Shown piece after piece: positions 54,533 to 64,000 of a DNA stretch of 64,000 nt. The notes beneath the pieces were generated by a model. It was not told the origin of the DNA and did not search any database. It saw nothing but the letters and a program-made list of their open reading frames with translations. Source of the stretch: Pseudoalteromonas fuliginea (lineage in GTDB: Bacteria > Pseudomonadota > Gammaproteobacteria > Enterobacterales > Alteromonadaceae). Location of the stretch: the NCBI RefSeq assembly GCF_000690055.1, contig NZ_JJNZ01000024.1, positions 62,001 through 126,000 of the forward strand, given 5' to 3'. The translations under genes were made by a program, and so were the position numbers. Every line of letters starts with the position of its first letter. Position 1 is the stretch's first letter.

Positions 54533-55918
54533 ATGAAAACAGTTTGGCTTGTAGATGATGATGCCTCAATTCGCTTTGTACTTGAAAAGGCACTTACCCG
54601 AGCAGGGTTTAACACGGAAAGCTTTGCTAATGCGCAAGATGTATTAAGTGCATTAAAGTTTAGCCAACCAGCTGTTTTGGTGTCTGATGTAAAAATGCCT
54701 GGCATGGATGGCATGGCTTTACTTGAGCTTATTGCAGAGCAAAACCCTGGGCTACCGGTTATTATAATGACCGCGCACTCAGATTTAGATTCGGCCGTTA
54801 ATGCCTTTCAAAAAGGTGCTTTTGAGTATTTAGCTAAACCGTTTGATTTAAACGAAGCGGTTGCTCTTGTTGAAAGTGCATTTAGAGCAAACTCTACAAA
54901 AAAAACTAAACGTAAGCAGGCCCCACCTAAAAGTGCACACATAATTGGTGAAGCACCCGCTATGCAAGAGGTATTTAGAGCAATAGGTAAACTGTCAGCC
55001 TCTAGCATGAGTGTATTAATAAATGGTGAGTCTGGCACAGGTAAAGAACTGGTCGCCAGCGCCTTGCATAATCATAGTCCACGTAAAGAAAATCAATTTA
55101 TTGCACTTAACATGGCCGCAATTCCAAAAGAACTTGTTGAGTCAGAATTATTTGGCCACGAAAAAGGCGCATTTACGGGCGCTGATAGTGTGCGTAAAGG
55201 GCGTTTTGAACAAGCCAATGGCGGCACGCTTTTTTTAGATGAAATTGGTGATATGCCTCTTGATGTGCAAACACGTTTATTGCGCGTGCTTGCCGATGGT
55301 GAATTTTATCGTGTGGGCGGGCATCAAAGCATAAAGGTGGATGTACGCATTATTGCAGCTACGCATCAAAATCTGGAAGACTTAGTTAAACAAGGTAAAT
55401 TTAGGGATGATTTATTTCATCGTTTAAACGTAGTACGCCTACGCTTGCCAGCTCTTCGGGAGCGCACTGAAGATATTGATCGCTTGTCGCAACATTTTTT
55501 GCACAAAAGCGCTAAAGACTTACAAGTAGAAAGCAAAGTACTCAGCCCTAAAGCAACAGAGCAGCTTAAACTCTTTAATTGGCCCGGTAATGTACGTCAG
55601 CTCGAAAATACGTGTCGTTGGCTTACTGTGATGGCGCCAGGTGAACTTGTTACAGAACAAGATTTACCACCTGAGATCCTTGATGCCTCGCCAATTCAAG
55701 AGGAAGGTGATTGGCTTGATGCATTTCAACAATGGCTTAACCACGAACTTAAACAAGGCAAAGAAAATATTTGGCCCGATATTCAAGCACAACTAGAAAC
55801 TCGGCTAATAAAAACAGCTCTCGCCAATTGTTCTGGCCATAAACAAGATGCAGCTATAAAAATTGGCTGGGGACGCAACACGTTGACCCGTAAGTTAAAA
55901 GAGCGCAATATTAGCTAA
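54533..55918 (+). CDS. glnG: Nitrogen regulation response regulator NtrC
   Basis: 461 residues from ATG 54533 (GGAG ribosome site seven bases before); an overlapping ATG at 54518 is less likely. Receiver domain with phospho-acceptor Asp52 in LVSDVKMPG, AAA+ domain with Walker A GESGTGKE, the sigma-54 contact loop GAFTGA, Walker B LFLDEIGD, and a C-terminal Fis-type helix-turn-helix (AIKIGWGRNTLTRKL). It activates sigma-54 promoters, including the predicted glnA promoter here. Confidence 0.97.
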   Translation: MKTVWLVDDDASIRFVLEKALTRAGFNTESFANAQDVLSALKFSQPAVLVSDVKMPGMDGMALLELIAEQNPGLPVIIMTAHSDLDSAVNAFQKGAFEYLAKPFDLNEAVALVESAFRANSTKKTKRKQAPPKSAHIIGEAPAMQEVFRAIGKLSASSMSVLINGESGTGKELVASALHNHSPRKENQFIALNMAAIPKELVESELFGHEKGAFTGADSVRKGRFEQANGGTLFLDEIGDMPLDVQTRLLRVLADGEFYRVGGHQSIKVDVRIIAATHQNLEDLVKQGKFRDDLFHRLNVVRLRLPALRERTEDIDRLSQHFLHKSAKDLQVESKVLSPKATEQLKLFNWPGNVRQLENTCRWLTVMAPGELVTEQDLPPEILDASPIQEEGDWLDAFQQWLNHELKQGKENIWPDIQAQLETRLIKTALANCSGHKQDAAIKIGWGRNTLTRKLKERNIS

Positions 55919-55947
55919 TTAAACGTGTCTAACAAATTTGGTTATTG

Positions 55948-56406
55948 ATGAAGCTAATCGAACATATTCCATTATTCAAACAAATGGAAATTATAAACAG
56001 GCTACACTTTTTTAAAGAGTTTACGCTCAACGAACGTCAAATATTATTAGAATCGTTTGGCCTGTTGTATTTAGTTAACCAACAGCAATTTTTATTTAAG
56101 CAGTTTGATAACGACAAACATTTATACATTGTACTAAGTGGCGCCCTTTTAGTCTTTAAGCATAATCACTTATTAGAACTAGGTACTATTGAGCCCGGTG
56201 AATTTATAGGTGAAGGCGCCTTTATTGGTAACAGACAAAGAAGTACCAATGCCCAAGCTAAAAGCGACACTATCGTACTCGCTATAACTCCTGAAGCATT
56301 GACTCGTTTACCTAATGTTATACGTGAAAAAATTAAAGACCGTATTATCGAGGGCATGAGCGAACGAATTGCAAAACTAAGTGAGCATATAGAAACCCAC
56401 GGTTAA
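55948..56406 (+). CDS. Cyclic-nucleotide-binding-domain protein without an output domain
   Basis: About 152 residues. A CRP-type cupin (about 20-125) with YIVLSGALLVF, the phosphate-binding-cassette-like PGEFIGEGAFIGNRQRSTNA (about 87-106) and a long C-terminal helix. There is no helix-turn-helix, so it does not bind DNA by itself. The Arg of the cAMP site is replaced within NRQRST, so ligand binding is uncertain. It follows glnG by 30 bases and may be in the same transcript; perhaps a small sensor or partner protein. Confidence 0.78.
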   Translation: MKLIEHIPLFKQMEIINRLHFFKEFTLNERQILLESFGLLYLVNQQQFLFKQFDNDKHLYIVLSGALLVFKHNHLLELGTIEPGEFIGEGAFIGNRQRSTNAQAKSDTIVLAITPEALTRLPNVIREKIKDRIIEGMSERIAKLSEHIETHG

Positions 56407-56415
56407 CTCTATCAC

Positions 56416-57081
56416 TCAGTCCATATAAACAATTTGTAGTGAGCAATCAAGCCAGTTGGGGTTATTAACGTGAGCTGTAAACCTGTAAGTATCGGATGGT
56501 TTGGCGCCAAAGGGCGTATTTATAAGTGGTCGTGAGTGACTGTATGTTTGCGAATAATTTTTGTAATAAATGACAACGTAACCATATAAATACTCCCAAC
56601 TCAGCCTAACTATTGCGCCACTTGGTAGTGTAAATTCAACATGTTCATTTGCAAATTTGACCGCTAAATCATTGTACTTGTCTTCGCTACATTGAGTTGT
56701 TCGTAACTTTTTAGGCATAACAAAGGTTGTACCCGCCACTGCATTTTTTAGATAAAAGCCTATATTGCCATCACCATAAAAATGATTTGAACGCGTTGTA
56801 TAGTTAACTTGTGGCTCGTAACCTAGCCCCTGCATAATAGTAGCTAACTTCTCAGTCTCTTTTGGGTAAATTTTATCGCTTGATAAGAGTAATGTGGCTT
56901 CACTAAACTCTGATGGAATTGCCAGCTCAACATATTCATAAGGGAGCGATTGTGCTTTTAGCGCAGCATCGAGCTGATTGCGCTGTTCATCTTGCAAGTT
57001 TTCACTAAATACATACACGGTAGGTTGTTGGCACGCAGCTAATAGTGATGCCAACACACATATTAAAATTCCATTTTTCAT
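56416..57081 (-). CDS. Hypothetical lipoprotein
   Basis: 221 residues with a lipoprotein signal ending LLAAC (Cys17, followed by Gln: outer-membrane sorting expected). It has an alpha/beta middle with a repeated FSENLQDEQ / IPSEFSEATLLLS pattern, perhaps a degenerate SPOR- or LytR-C-like fold because of the QGLGYEPQVNY-type segment, and a beta-rich C-terminus. I do not recognise the family. Convergent with the cNMP-domain gene with only nine bases between stops. Confidence 0.7.
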   Translation of the reverse strand: MKNGILICVLASLLAACQQPTVYVFSENLQDEQRNQLDAALKAQSLPYEYVELAIPSEFSEATLLLSSDKIYPKETEKLATIMQGLGYEPQVNYTTRSNHFYGDGNIGFYLKNAVAGTTFVMPKKLRTTQCSEDKYNDLAVKFANEHVEFTLPSGAIVRLSWEYLYGYVVIYYKNYSQTYSHSRPLINTPFGAKPSDTYRFTAHVNNPNWLDCSLQIVYMD

Positions 57082-57137
57082 AGTTACCCCTTTTTGATTA
57101 CAATTGTAGTCTATTAAAGGTAACTATTTATGGCAAT

Positions 57138-57425
57138 TTAATTTGTTTGGCTATCTAACCAAGCATCAACACTTTTGCGAGTATATAAAACTTCTTTAAA
57201 CAAACGATGACGTTCAAATTCAAGTTTTGTTTTTCTCGTGGCATCACCACTAACTAAACGGCTATGGGTATCATTGAATTTTGAAATTACAGAAAAACCG
57301 CGCTCATCTTGATCAGCTTGCTTTTTTACAGAATTAGCAAGGTGCTCTCTAACATCGTCAGCAGTTAACATACCTGAATTATCTAATCCCATTAGCTCTT
57401 TTTTCATTGCTAATCTTACGCCCAT
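57138..57425 (-). CDS. Hypothetical small charged protein
   Basis: 95 residues from ATG 57425 behind GGAG-TAGGAA. Helical and charged, with an acidic N-terminal segment (GMLTADDVREHLANSVKKQADQDERG) and a C-terminal KSVDAWLDSQ. Not recognised. It is transcribed leftward, 56 bases before the unknown lipoprotein gene. Confidence 0.6.
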   Translation of the reverse strand: MGVRLAMKKELMGLDNSGMLTADDVREHLANSVKKQADQDERGFSVISKFNDTHSRLVSGDATRKTKLEFERHRLFKEVLYTRKSVDAWLDSQTN

Positions 57426-57670
57426 TTCCTACTCCATTTAATGAAAAATATTTATTCCGCCAAAGTTTTAGCAATTAGCAGGCCATACGTAAAATTAACT
57501 GCTGCAGAGCTTAACCTTCAATTGCTTCAGTTTTTTTAAAGACAGACAAAATACATAAAAACTTTCATAACTATTTACCTATTACAATTAGCTAAAGTCA
57601 CTTGCTTTGGTGCAAAAGTAGCTGCAAGCCTTTATACTAAAGCTTGTGCGTTACCCCACCGAGAGCAAAT

Positions 57671-58054
57671 ATGAACGAAGAATACATAGAAATAGAATTA
57701 GAAGAAGAGCCGATTGAGCTCTGTAAATTATTAAAAGTACTAAACTTAGTTGAAGGTGGCGGCCAAGCTAAAAACCTAATAACTGAAGGCTATGTGGGTG
57801 TTAACCATGAAATTTGTACAATTAAACGGAAAAAATTATACAGTGGTGATGTGTTAGAGTTTGATGGTGAGTTTTTTCAACTATCACTAAGTGCGGATGC
57901 AATCCCTGCAGAAAAACCTGCTGTACAAACTCACACTGAACCAAAGCCGGCGGTCTCTCAACCAACAGTTCAGCCTGCTAAAAGTAAGCGTAAGCGAACT
58001 AAAAAGCCAAAAGTAGATGACAAAACAGGACGTCGTCCTATTTCATTTGGTTAA
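57671..58054 (+). CDS. S4-domain RNA-binding protein (YbcJ-like) with basic tail
   Basis: 127 residues from ATG 57671 (GAGAGC ribosome site). An S4 RNA-binding domain (about 15-75) has the pattern ELCKLLKVLNLVEGGGQAKNLI-x-GYVGVN. This is followed by a Pro/Ala/Val-rich linker and a Lys/Arg cluster KSKRKRTKKPK. E. coli YbcJ has only the first part (70 residues); the basic tail, extending RNA contact, is the unusual feature. Single gene with a strong terminator. Confidence 0.85.
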   Translation: MNEEYIEIELEEEPIELCKLLKVLNLVEGGGQAKNLITEGYVGVNHEICTIKRKKLYSGDVLEFDGEFFQLSLSADAIPAEKPAVQTHTEPKPAVSQPTVQPAKSKRKRTKKPKVDDKTGRRPISFG

Positions 58055-58080
58055 GTATTTAAAACCCCCTCTTTTTATAT

Positions 58081-58112
58081 AAAAAGGCCAACTTATATAG
58101 TTGGCCTTTTTA
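58081..58112. terminator. Terminator after the S4-domain gene
   Basis: AAAAAGGCCAACT-TATAT-AGTTGGCCTTTTT, perfect stem. Confidence 0.92.
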
Positions 58113-58791
58113 CTCTTCAATAACCTAGGGCGTGTTAGTAAATAATAAAAATAAGGTGGTTACATGCCTGTCAATACATCCCAACATTGGTTTAAACCTG
58201 CTGTATAGGCATTAACTCGTATGGAACTTACTTGGCGTTATTGTATTTTTATGTAGATAATGACTCCCAAGATGATAATTAAACCAACTATAAATCAACA
58301 AGCTGCGCATTCTAACATTCCTATTTAGTTAATCATTACATTTACTATTGCCGTATTAAGAGGCACTTTTGGCCGGTTTTACTTTGTGTTAGTGTTAAAG
58401 TTACGCAACAAGGCTGGTTACAGTAATTATACCAATTGCATTAAATTAGTGGGCTATTATAACGCTAAGAAAATAGCGTAATCACGAGGCGAAATTACGA
58501 TATATAGTTGTTCTATAAAAATAATTTTTAACGCAGTGAGTGCGCTATTTAATGCGATAAAATGATCATTTTTTTAATCAAGTAGGTATCAGTATGGGCC
58601 GAATAACGTTTGGCCCCCCTCCCTCTTTTAAATCATCCTTGAAAATAAAGTTTTCAGCATCATCTCTATCTTGGTAACTGTATAAATTTCGTTCTCTAAG
58701 TATGGTTTTTTACGCTGGTATGTACTTTGCAACTCAAGCACTACAGAGGTCACTCTTCAAAATATTTTTATAATTCATAAAGGGGCAAATA
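58113..58791. other. 679-bp intergenic region upstream of acnA
   Basis: No intact gene. 58113-58428 looks like decayed sequence: short open stretches interrupted by stops, for example a run beginning MPVNTSQHWFKPAV at 58164. It could be the remnant of an insertion or gene. A MITE-like copy occupies 58429-58589. The remaining 200 bases hold the acnA promoter; AAAGGGG is the ribosome site. Confidence 0.45.
58429..58589 (+). mobile_element. 161-bp MITE-like element (copy B2)
   Basis: ATACCAATTGCATTAAATTAG at the left end is identical to copies B1 and B3. The core TAGTTGTTCTATA is at 58505-58517 (offset 76), and the right end AGTAGGTAT is diverged by two bases. Intergenic, coding for nothing. 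Confidence 0.82.
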
Positions 58792-61536
58792 ATGAATAAT
58801 AGTTTCGACACCCAACATCAGCTCACAATTAATGGTGAGCAATACCATATTCATTCTCTAAAAGGACTTGGTGACAAAGCAAAACGATTGCCCTTTTCCT
58901 TAAAAGTATTACTCGAAAACCTCCTTCGTAACGAAGATGGCGCAAACATTAAAGAACAAGACATTCAAGCCCTTCTCAATTGGGATCCTCAAGCAAAGCC
59001 TGCATCAGAAGTTGCCTTTACTCCCGCCCGTGTTGTTATGCAAGACTTTACCGGCGTACCCGCTATTGTAGATTTAGCCGCGATGCGTGACGCAATGGAA
59101 AAGCTAGGTGGGGATCCTGCAAAAATAAATCCGTTATCGCCTGCTGAACTGGTTATTGACCATTCGGTACAGGTAGATGGCTATGGTAACGAGGGTGCTT
59201 TTGATTTAAATGCAAAGCTTGAATACGACCGAAATAAAGAACGTTACGAATTTTTGCGTTGGGGGCAAACCGCTTTTGATAATTTAAAAGTAGTGCCACC
59301 CGCAACCGGTATTGTTCACCAAGTAAACCTAGAATATTTAGCGCGCGTTGTTTTTAATGAAGAGCGCGACGGCAAAAAATTCGCTTACCCAGATACGCTT
59401 GTAGGGACTGACTCTCACACCACCATGATTAATGGCTTAGGTGTGCTTGGTTGGGGTGTAGGCGGTATTGAAGCCGAAGCAGCAATGCTTGGGCAGCCAA
59501 TTAGCTTACTCATCCCACAAGTAGTGGGTATGAAGCTAAGCGGCCGCCTACCTGAAGGGACCACCGCAACTGATTTAGTATTAACAGTAACAGAGATATT
59601 ACGTAATCATGGTGTAGTGGGTAAATTTGTCGAGTTTTATGGCGACGGTCTTGCCGATTTACCACTCGCTGATAGAGCAACCATAGCTAACATGGCACCA
59701 GAGTACGGCGCTACGTGTGGTATTTTTCCGATTGATGATGAAACTATTAACTATCTTCGCTTAACAAACCGCGATGAGAAGCAACTTAAACTCATTGAAG
59801 ATTACGCTAAGCACCAAGGCTTATGGCGTAACGACGGTGATGAAGCAAATTACACCGACACACTCGAGCTTAAATTAGATGATGTTGTACCAAGCCTTGC
59901 AGGACCTAAACGTCCTCAAGACAGAATTGCCTTAAATGAGGCTGGCAAAGTTATTAGCGAGCATTTAAAAGGCTTTCAAGATGAGCGTATGGCTCGTCGT
60001 GATAAAAGTGATGAAGAACAGGCTCGTATCGAAAGTGAAGGCCCGGCAACAAACCCCGATGAACCTGTTGATGAAGCGCAATTTATGGGCGCCGCTAAAG
60101 TTAAATTTAAAGGGCAAGAGTTTGAGCTAAACGATGGCGCATGTGTTATTGCCGCTATAACCAGTTGTACTAACACCTCGAACCCGAGTGTAATTTTAGC
60201 CGCAGGTTTGGTCGCTAAAAAAGCGAAGCAATTAGGTATTAATGTAAAACCTTGGGTTAAAACATCCCTTGCACCTGGCTCTAAAGTAGTTACCGACTAC
60301 TTAGAAAAAGCAGGCTTGATGGGTGACCTAGAAAGTCTAGGCTTTAATTTAGTAGGCTATGGCTGTACGACGTGTATTGGTAATTCAGGGCCACTTGCAA
60401 CTGAAATATCAGACGCGATTCAAAAACATAAACTAGTGGTCAGCTCTATTTTATCAGGTAACCGTAACTTTGAAGGGCGTATTCACCAAGACGTTAAGAT
60501 GAACTTTTTAGCGTCTCCTCCGCTTGTTGTAGCGTACGCTATTGCAGGTAGAACAGATATTGACGTATATAACGAACCTCTCGCGCAAGATCCTAACGGC
60601 AACGATATTTACCTTAAAAACATTTGGCCAAGCGTTAAAGAGGTTAGTGACTTAGTTAAAGAAACAGTGACTAAAGAAATGTTCGCAAGAAGCTACGCTA
60701 ACGTTTATGAAGGTGACAGCCGCTGGCAGCAAATTCAAATACCTGATGGTAAACTTTATGATTGGGACGATGCATCAACCTACATTAAAAAAGCACCCTT
60801 TTTTGATGGCATGAAAGTAGAACCACCGGGCATTCCGACGATTGAAGGTGCGCGCTGTCTAGCTAAGCTTGGGGATTCAGTAACCACTGACCATATTTCT
60901 CCGGCGGGCGCTATTAAAGCTGACGCGCCAGCAGGTTTATACCTGCAAGAAAACGGCGTAGATAAAGGCCAGTTTAACTCGTACGGTTCACGCCGTGGTA
61001 ATCACGAAGTAATGATGCGCGGTACTTTCGCCAACGTTCGCCTTAAAAACTTATTAGCACCGGGAACTGAAGGCGGTGTAACACGTACCCAGCCAGAAAA
61101 TGACTTAGCAAGTATTTATGATGCAGCTATGGAGTATCAAAAAAACGGAACTCCGTTAATTATTTTGGCCGGTAAAGAGTACGGTACGGGATCATCTCGC
61201 GACTGGGCAGCTAAAGGTTCTCTTTTATTAGGCGTCAAAGCGGTTGTAGCGCAAAGCTACGAGCGAATTCATCGCTCTAACTTAATTGGTATGGGTGTAT
61301 TACCGCTGCAATTTAAAGAAGGTGAAAGCTACGAGTCACATGGGCTAACAGGGCAAGAGCAATTTGATATTGATGGCTTGTATGATAAAACCGATGAAGT
61401 CACCGTTATTGCAACCAATGCTGAAGGTAAAAAAGTTAGCTTAAGTGCCGATGTACGTATTGATACCCCTAAAGAGTGGGATTACTACAAACACGGCGGC
61501 ATTTTACAATATGTACTGCGTAATATGCTCGATTAA
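58792..61536 (+). CDS. acnA: Aconitate hydratase A
   Basis: 914-residue AcnA/IRP-type aconitase, usually the stress- and stationary-phase enzyme. It has [23 protein letters not shown] near the N-terminus, [26 protein letters not shown], and the 4Fe-4S ligands in [10 protein letters not shown] and [12 protein letters not shown]. The swivel domain has [22 protein letters not shown] residues near 810. Its length is slightly above E. coli AcnA (891), owing mainly to an acidic insert near residues 395-435. Monocistronic. It complements AcnB encoded 27 kb away. Confidence 0.96.
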   Translation: MNNSFDTQHQLTINGEQYHIHSLKGLGDKAKRLPFSLKVLLENLLRNEDGANIKEQDIQALLNWDPQAKPASEVAFTPARVVMQDFTGVPAIVDLAAMRDAMEKLGGDPAKINPLSPAELVIDHSVQVDGYGNEGAFDLNAKLEYDRNKERYEFLRWGQTAFDNLKVVPPATGIVHQVNLEYLARVVFNEERDGKKFAYPDTLVGTDSHTTMINGLGVLGWGVGGIEAEAAMLGQPISLLIPQVVGMKLSGRLPEGTTATDLVLTVTEILRNHGVVGKFVEFYGDGLADLPLADRATIANMAPEYGATCGIFPIDDETINYLRLTNRDEKQLKLIEDYAKHQGLWRNDGDEANYTDTLELKLDDVVPSLAGPKRPQDRIALNEAGKVISEHLKGFQDERMARRDKSDEEQARIESEGPATNPDEPVDEAQFMGAAKVKFKGQEFELNDGACVIAAITSCTNTSNPSVILAAGLVAKKAKQLGINVKPWVKTSLAPGSKVVTDYLEKAGLMGDLESLGFNLVGYGCTTCIGNSGPLATEISDAIQKHKLVVSSILSGNRNFEGRIHQDVKMNFLASPPLVVAYAIAGRTDIDVYNEPLAQDPNGNDIYLKNIWPSVKEVSDLVKETVTKEMFARSYANVYEGDSRWQQIQIPDGKLYDWDDASTYIKKAPFFDGMKVEPPGIPTIEGARCLAKLGDSVTTDHISPAGAIKADAPAGLYLQENGVDKGQFNSYGSRRGNHEVMMRGTFANVRLKNLLAPGTEGGVTRTQPENDLASIYDAAMEYQKNGTPLIILAGKEYGTGSSRDWAAKGSLLLGVKAVVAQSYERIHRSNLIGMGVLPLQFKEGESYESHGLTGQEQFDIDGLYDKTDEVTVIATNAEGKKVSLSADVRIDTPKEWDYYKHGGILQYVLRNMLD

Positions 61537-61560
61537 GCAAAGTATGTTTTAAAAATAACA

Positions 61561-61593
61561 AAGGCCTCCCTTTTAATAAAGGGAGGCCTTTTT
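61561..61593 (+). terminator. Terminator after acnA
   Basis: AAGGCCTCCCTTT-TAAT-AAAGGGAGGCCTT then TTT. Confidence 0.92.
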
Positions 61594-61719
61594 GTGACTG
61601 GCCATACATTAATTGTATCGAGCTACTTTACTGTTGAGCATGATATTAAGGGGATAATGGTCGCGGCTGCATATATTGCTATAGGGGTACTATTGCCACT
61701 TCGACAAAGATATATTTAA
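61594..61719 (+). pseudogene. Possible gene remnant after acnA (41 codons)
   Basis: Open frame from GTG 61594 with one membrane-like stretch (MVAAAYIAIGVLLPL) and no ribosome site. It begins within the acnA terminator tail. It could be a decayed membrane-protein end or chance. No further coding sequence is seen up to 61781. Confidence 0.2.
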
Positions 61720-61781
61720 CCATATTATTCATGGAAGCCGAGAAACGTTATCGCGACGTGCCTATAAAAACCTTAGCTTTA

Positions 61782-62303
61782 TTATAGACCGCTTAAGCTA
61801 TTAATTTCTTTGTTACGTTTTTCAAGTTTATCTTGTACGCTCCCTGCATCTTCAAATAACTTTTGAACAGAATCAGGATCTAAAATACTTATTGTTTCTG
61901 ATGCTGCTGACATACTTGATACTTTTGGAGTGTTATTTAAAATAGACGTATCTTCTGCGGCAATAACTGTAATATCTTTTGGATTGAGTTTAACCTCAAT
62001 GCTTTTTGCATGCGGATTTGGCGTGTCTGAAAAATGCCATTGACCTGTGTCATCTTGCCATTTAAAAATTTTACTATTTGAGGCTGTAGAGCTCACTATT
62101 TTTTCGCTTGCTTGCTTTACGTTATGTACAGCATTATCAAATGTATTACCGGTGAGCGTCGCTATTTTTTCTTTAATATGATGCGACTTGTCACTCATTG
62201 ATGACACTGAAAGCCATGTTTTACCATCGGGCTTTTTTAAATAAAATAAAGATATGAGCGCAATAGTCATGATTGATATTGCTAAATAGGCAAAGTATTT
62301 CAT
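61782..62303 (-). CDS. DUF4124 domain protein, membrane-anchored
   Basis: 173 residues: an N-terminal membrane segment (about 4-23), a charged helical linker, a DUF4124 domain (KIFKWQDDTGQWHFSDTPNP, about 79-98) and a C-terminal coiled segment (KLFEDAGSVQDKLEKRNKEI). Function unknown. The domain is shared with the protein encoded after glnA (52679), but the N-terminal anchor and the tail are different. Single gene. Confidence 0.8.
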   Translation of the reverse strand: MKYFAYLAISIMTIALISLFYLKKPDGKTWLSVSSMSDKSHHIKEKIATLTGNTFDNAVHNVKQASEKIVSSTASNSKIFKWQDDTGQWHFSDTPNPHAKSIEVKLNPKDITVIAAEDTSILNNTPKVSSMSAASETISILDPDSVQKLFEDAGSVQDKLEKRNKEINSLSGL

Positions 62304-62379
62304 AGCGTTCCTGCTTTAAATTAATCCTTTATCCTTTGAGTCTAATTAAAAATACTTAATCCGGCAATTTTTTCACAAT

Positions 62380-62406
62380 AAAAAAGCAGCCGAAGCTGCA
62401 TTTTTA
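62380..62406 (-). terminator. Terminator after cysH
   Basis: In the leftward sense, ATGCAGC-TTCG-GCTGC followed by TTTTTTA; UUCG-type loop. Confidence 0.85.
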
Positions 62407-62434
62407 TTTTCGATTTAGCTATACGTGTGCCGCG

Positions 62435-63175
62435 TTAAATACCATCGCCATCAATGTGTAACCCACACTCACGATTTAAACCAAAGAAACGAGTTTCTTC
62501 TTCTGTCATACCCGGCTCTAATTTACGCGTAGTGTGTACATCTCCCATCGACACATAACCTTGCTCCCATAATGGGTGATAAGGTAAGTCATGCTTAGTA
62601 AGATACTGATACACATCGCGATTCGACCATTCAATGATCGGGTACACTTTAACTGTGCCACGACTAATTTCTACAAACTGTTTATCTGCACGTGTAGATG
62701 ATTGATCGCGTCTTAGGCCACTAAACCAAGTACCCGCTTCTATTTCTTTTAACGCACGGGTCATTGGCTCTACTTTATTAAGCTGATTATATTGCTTAAT
62801 TCCACCTTCGCCTTGCTCCCATAATTTACCAAATTTAGCCTCCTGCCATGCAGGACTAAGCTGTGCTCTATACACCTTTAAATTAAGTGATAAGCGCTCG
62901 CTCATTTGCTCAATAAACTGATACGTTTCAGGAAACAAATAACCTGTATCGGTTAATACAACAGGAATATCAGGACGCTGTGAGGTCATTAGATGCAGCA
63001 TTACCGCCGCTTGAATACCAAAGCTAGATGATAAAAAGGCCGTATCAGGTAAGTTATCAAGCGCCCACGCAACGCGCTGCTCTGCGCTCATATTTGCTAG
63101 TAAACCATTAGCATCAGCTAACATAGCCGCTTGGCTTTGTTTATCTAGCTGTAAAATGTTTTTAAATTCACTCAT
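62435..63175 (-). CDS. cysH: Phosphoadenosine phosphosulfate (PAPS) reductase
   Basis: 246 residues from ATG 63175 (MSEFKNIL; an upstream frame adds four residues). It reduces PAPS to sulfite with thioredoxin. It shows the PP-loop-like [29 protein letters not shown] and the C-terminal ECGLH with the catalytic cysteine. It lacks the extra Cys-Cys pairs of the 4Fe-4S APS reductases, so PAPS is the substrate. It follows cysI by 42 bases in a leftward cys operon. Confidence 0.95.
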   Translation of the reverse strand: MSEFKNILQLDKQSQAAMLADANGLLANMSAEQRVAWALDNLPDTAFLSSSFGIQAAVMLHLMTSQRPDIPVVLTDTGYLFPETYQFIEQMSERLSLNLKVYRAQLSPAWQEAKFGKLWEQGEGGIKQYNQLNKVEPMTRALKEIEAGTWFSGLRRDQSSTRADKQFVEISRGTVKVYPIIEWSNRDVYQYLTKHDLPYHPLWEQGYVSMGDVHTTRKLEPGMTEEETRFFGLNRECGLHIDGDGI

Positions 63176-63217
63176 GGTAAATTCCAAACCTCACCAGCGC
63201 TTAGCGCTGGTATTTAA

Positions 63218-64000
63218 TTAAGCGTGAAAATCGGTTACTGATACTTTTACTTCAGCAACAATGCCTTTGCGAATAACAAAGTCACCAAAACACTCACCGT
63301 CGTTGCGCTCTTTAGCCCACTGGCCAATTAGCTTATCGAATGCGTCTAGGTAAACATCTTCGCCTACGTTCTCAAGGTACAATTTAGGAATACGCGTGCC
63401 TTCTAAATTACCACCTAAGTAAACGTTGTACTTACCAGGACCTTTACCTACTAAACCAGCTTCAGCAAGCATTGCGCGGCCACAGCCGTTCGGGCAACCT
63501 ACAACGCGCATAATAATGCTGTCATCTGGTATACCGTGCTTTGCAAGTAATGCTTCAGTTTTTTCTACTAGGCTTGGTAAGTAACGCTCTGCTTCGGCCA
63601 TTGCAAGTGGGCACGTTGGCAGTGAAACACACGCCATTGAATTTTTACGCTGCTGCGAATCTTTGTCGTCAATCAGGCCATGGCTACGTGCAATCTCTTC
63701 AATCACAGCTTTTTGATCTGCAGGTACGCCAGCAATAATTAGGTTTTGGTTTGCCGTCATACGCATGTCACCTTGGTGAATTTCAGCGATTTTACGACAA
63801 CCTGTTTTAAGCGGCTTGTCTGGGTAGTCTAAAATACGACCACTTTGAATAAATAATGTTAAGTGGTGCTTACCATCAATGCCTTCAACCCAACCAATAC
63901 GATCGCCACGATGAGTAAACTCAAATGGGCGGCTTGGTGCAAACGTAACACCTGAGCGTTTTTCTACTTCTGCTTTAAATACATCAACGCCAACACGGTC
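63218..64000 (-). CDS. cysI: Sulfite reductase hemoprotein beta subunit, C-terminal part
   Basis: The frame is open from the stop at 63218 to the window edge (260 residues present, N-terminal half outside). Siroheme/4Fe-4S cysteines lie in [11 protein letters not shown] and [23 protein letters not shown] near the visible start and [16 protein letters not shown] near the end are typical of CysI. It reduces sulfite to sulfide together with CysJ. An internal ATG at 63766 is not the start. Confidence 0.95.
   Translation of the reverse strand, partial: DRVGVDVFKAEVEKRSGVTFAPSRPFEFTHRGDRIGWVEGIDGKHHLTLFIQSGRILDYPDKPLKTGCRKIAEIHQGDMRMTANQNLIIAGVPADQKAVIEEIARSHGLIDDKDSQQRKNSMACVSLPTCPLAMAEAERYLPSLVEKTEALLAKHGIPDDSIIMRVVGCPNGCGRAMLAEAGLVGKGPGKYNVYLGGNLEGTRIPKLYLENVGEDVYLDAFDKLIGQWAKERNDGECFGDFVIRKGIVAEVKVSVTDFHA

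Noticed and set aside
29043..61536. Two aconitase genes as a duplication anomaly
   Set aside because: AcnA and AcnB are distinct families normally present together in gammaproteobacteria.
1..64000. CRISPR arrays, tRNA or rRNA genes, prophage, intact IS elements
   Set aside because: No regularly spaced repeats, cloverleaf genes, phage structural genes or transposase genes were seen in reading the window; the repeats found are short non-coding elements.

Overview
The window looks like a chromosomal segment of a marine gammaproteobacterium, most likely Pseudoalteromonas. The basis is an AT-rich (roughly 40 % GC) base composition, Alteromonadales-type gene pairs (TonB receptor + tryptophan-halogenase-like + SapC-like + SSS symporter), and a 710-residue GH36 alpha-galactosidase whose catalytic aspartates fall at 451 and 516, as I recall for the Pseudoalteromonas enzyme alpha-PsGal. 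I saw no rRNA, tRNA, CRISPR array, intact insertion sequence or prophage. The genus call is an inference from protein flavour, not from a search.

Layout. 0-3 kb: end of an unidentified gene, pabA, a YdcH-like gene, an ABM-domain monooxygenase and an SDR. 3.1-25.7 kb: a carbohydrate island with the complete Leloir set (galE-galT-galK, and galM at the far end), a Gfo/Idh/MocA oxidoreductase, a secreted PAF-acetylhydrolase-like esterase, glycerol kinase and glycerol-3-phosphate dehydrogenase (glpK, glpD), dgoK with a sugar-dehydrogenase-like SDR, a GntR/FCD regulator, GH36 alpha-galactosidase, and a transport unit. A 17-bp palindrome (TATTTATAATATAAATA) or a close variant lies in front of five of its transcription units, with weaker versions at two more. 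Galactose and glycerol genes gathered around an alpha-galactosidase suggest use of an alpha-galactosyl-glycerol such as floridoside, the red-algal osmolyte.

25.8-35.5 kb: a thioesterase, two 2-oxoglutarate/iron oxygenases, one of them paired with a cysteine-desulfurase-like PLP enzyme, acnB, an OmpA protein, selO and a 3-methyladenine glycosylase. 35.6-40.3 kb: a lysine riboswitch in front of dapA-dapD-lysA-like genes and an AstE/aspartoacylase-like metallohydrolase that could take the place of DapE. 40.4-50.7 kb: pldA, a GNAT-thioesterase fusion, a SpeE-like protein, dtd, a YihY protein, envelope lipoproteins, a family-9 carbohydrate-binding protein, a cytoplasmic trypsin-like protein and typA. 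51-58 kb: the nitrogen regulon glnA-(DUF4124)-glnL-glnG with an NtrC site and a sigma-54 promoter, then small unknown genes. 58.8-64 kb: acnA, a second DUF4124 protein, cysH and the 3' part of cysI.

Five copies of one short non-autonomous element are scattered through the window: four of 161-162 bp with ATACCAAT terminal inverted repeats and a shared central core, and one 60-bp internal-deletion derivative. Two of them supply the final codons and stop codon of neighbouring genes, and two bracket the lysine operon.
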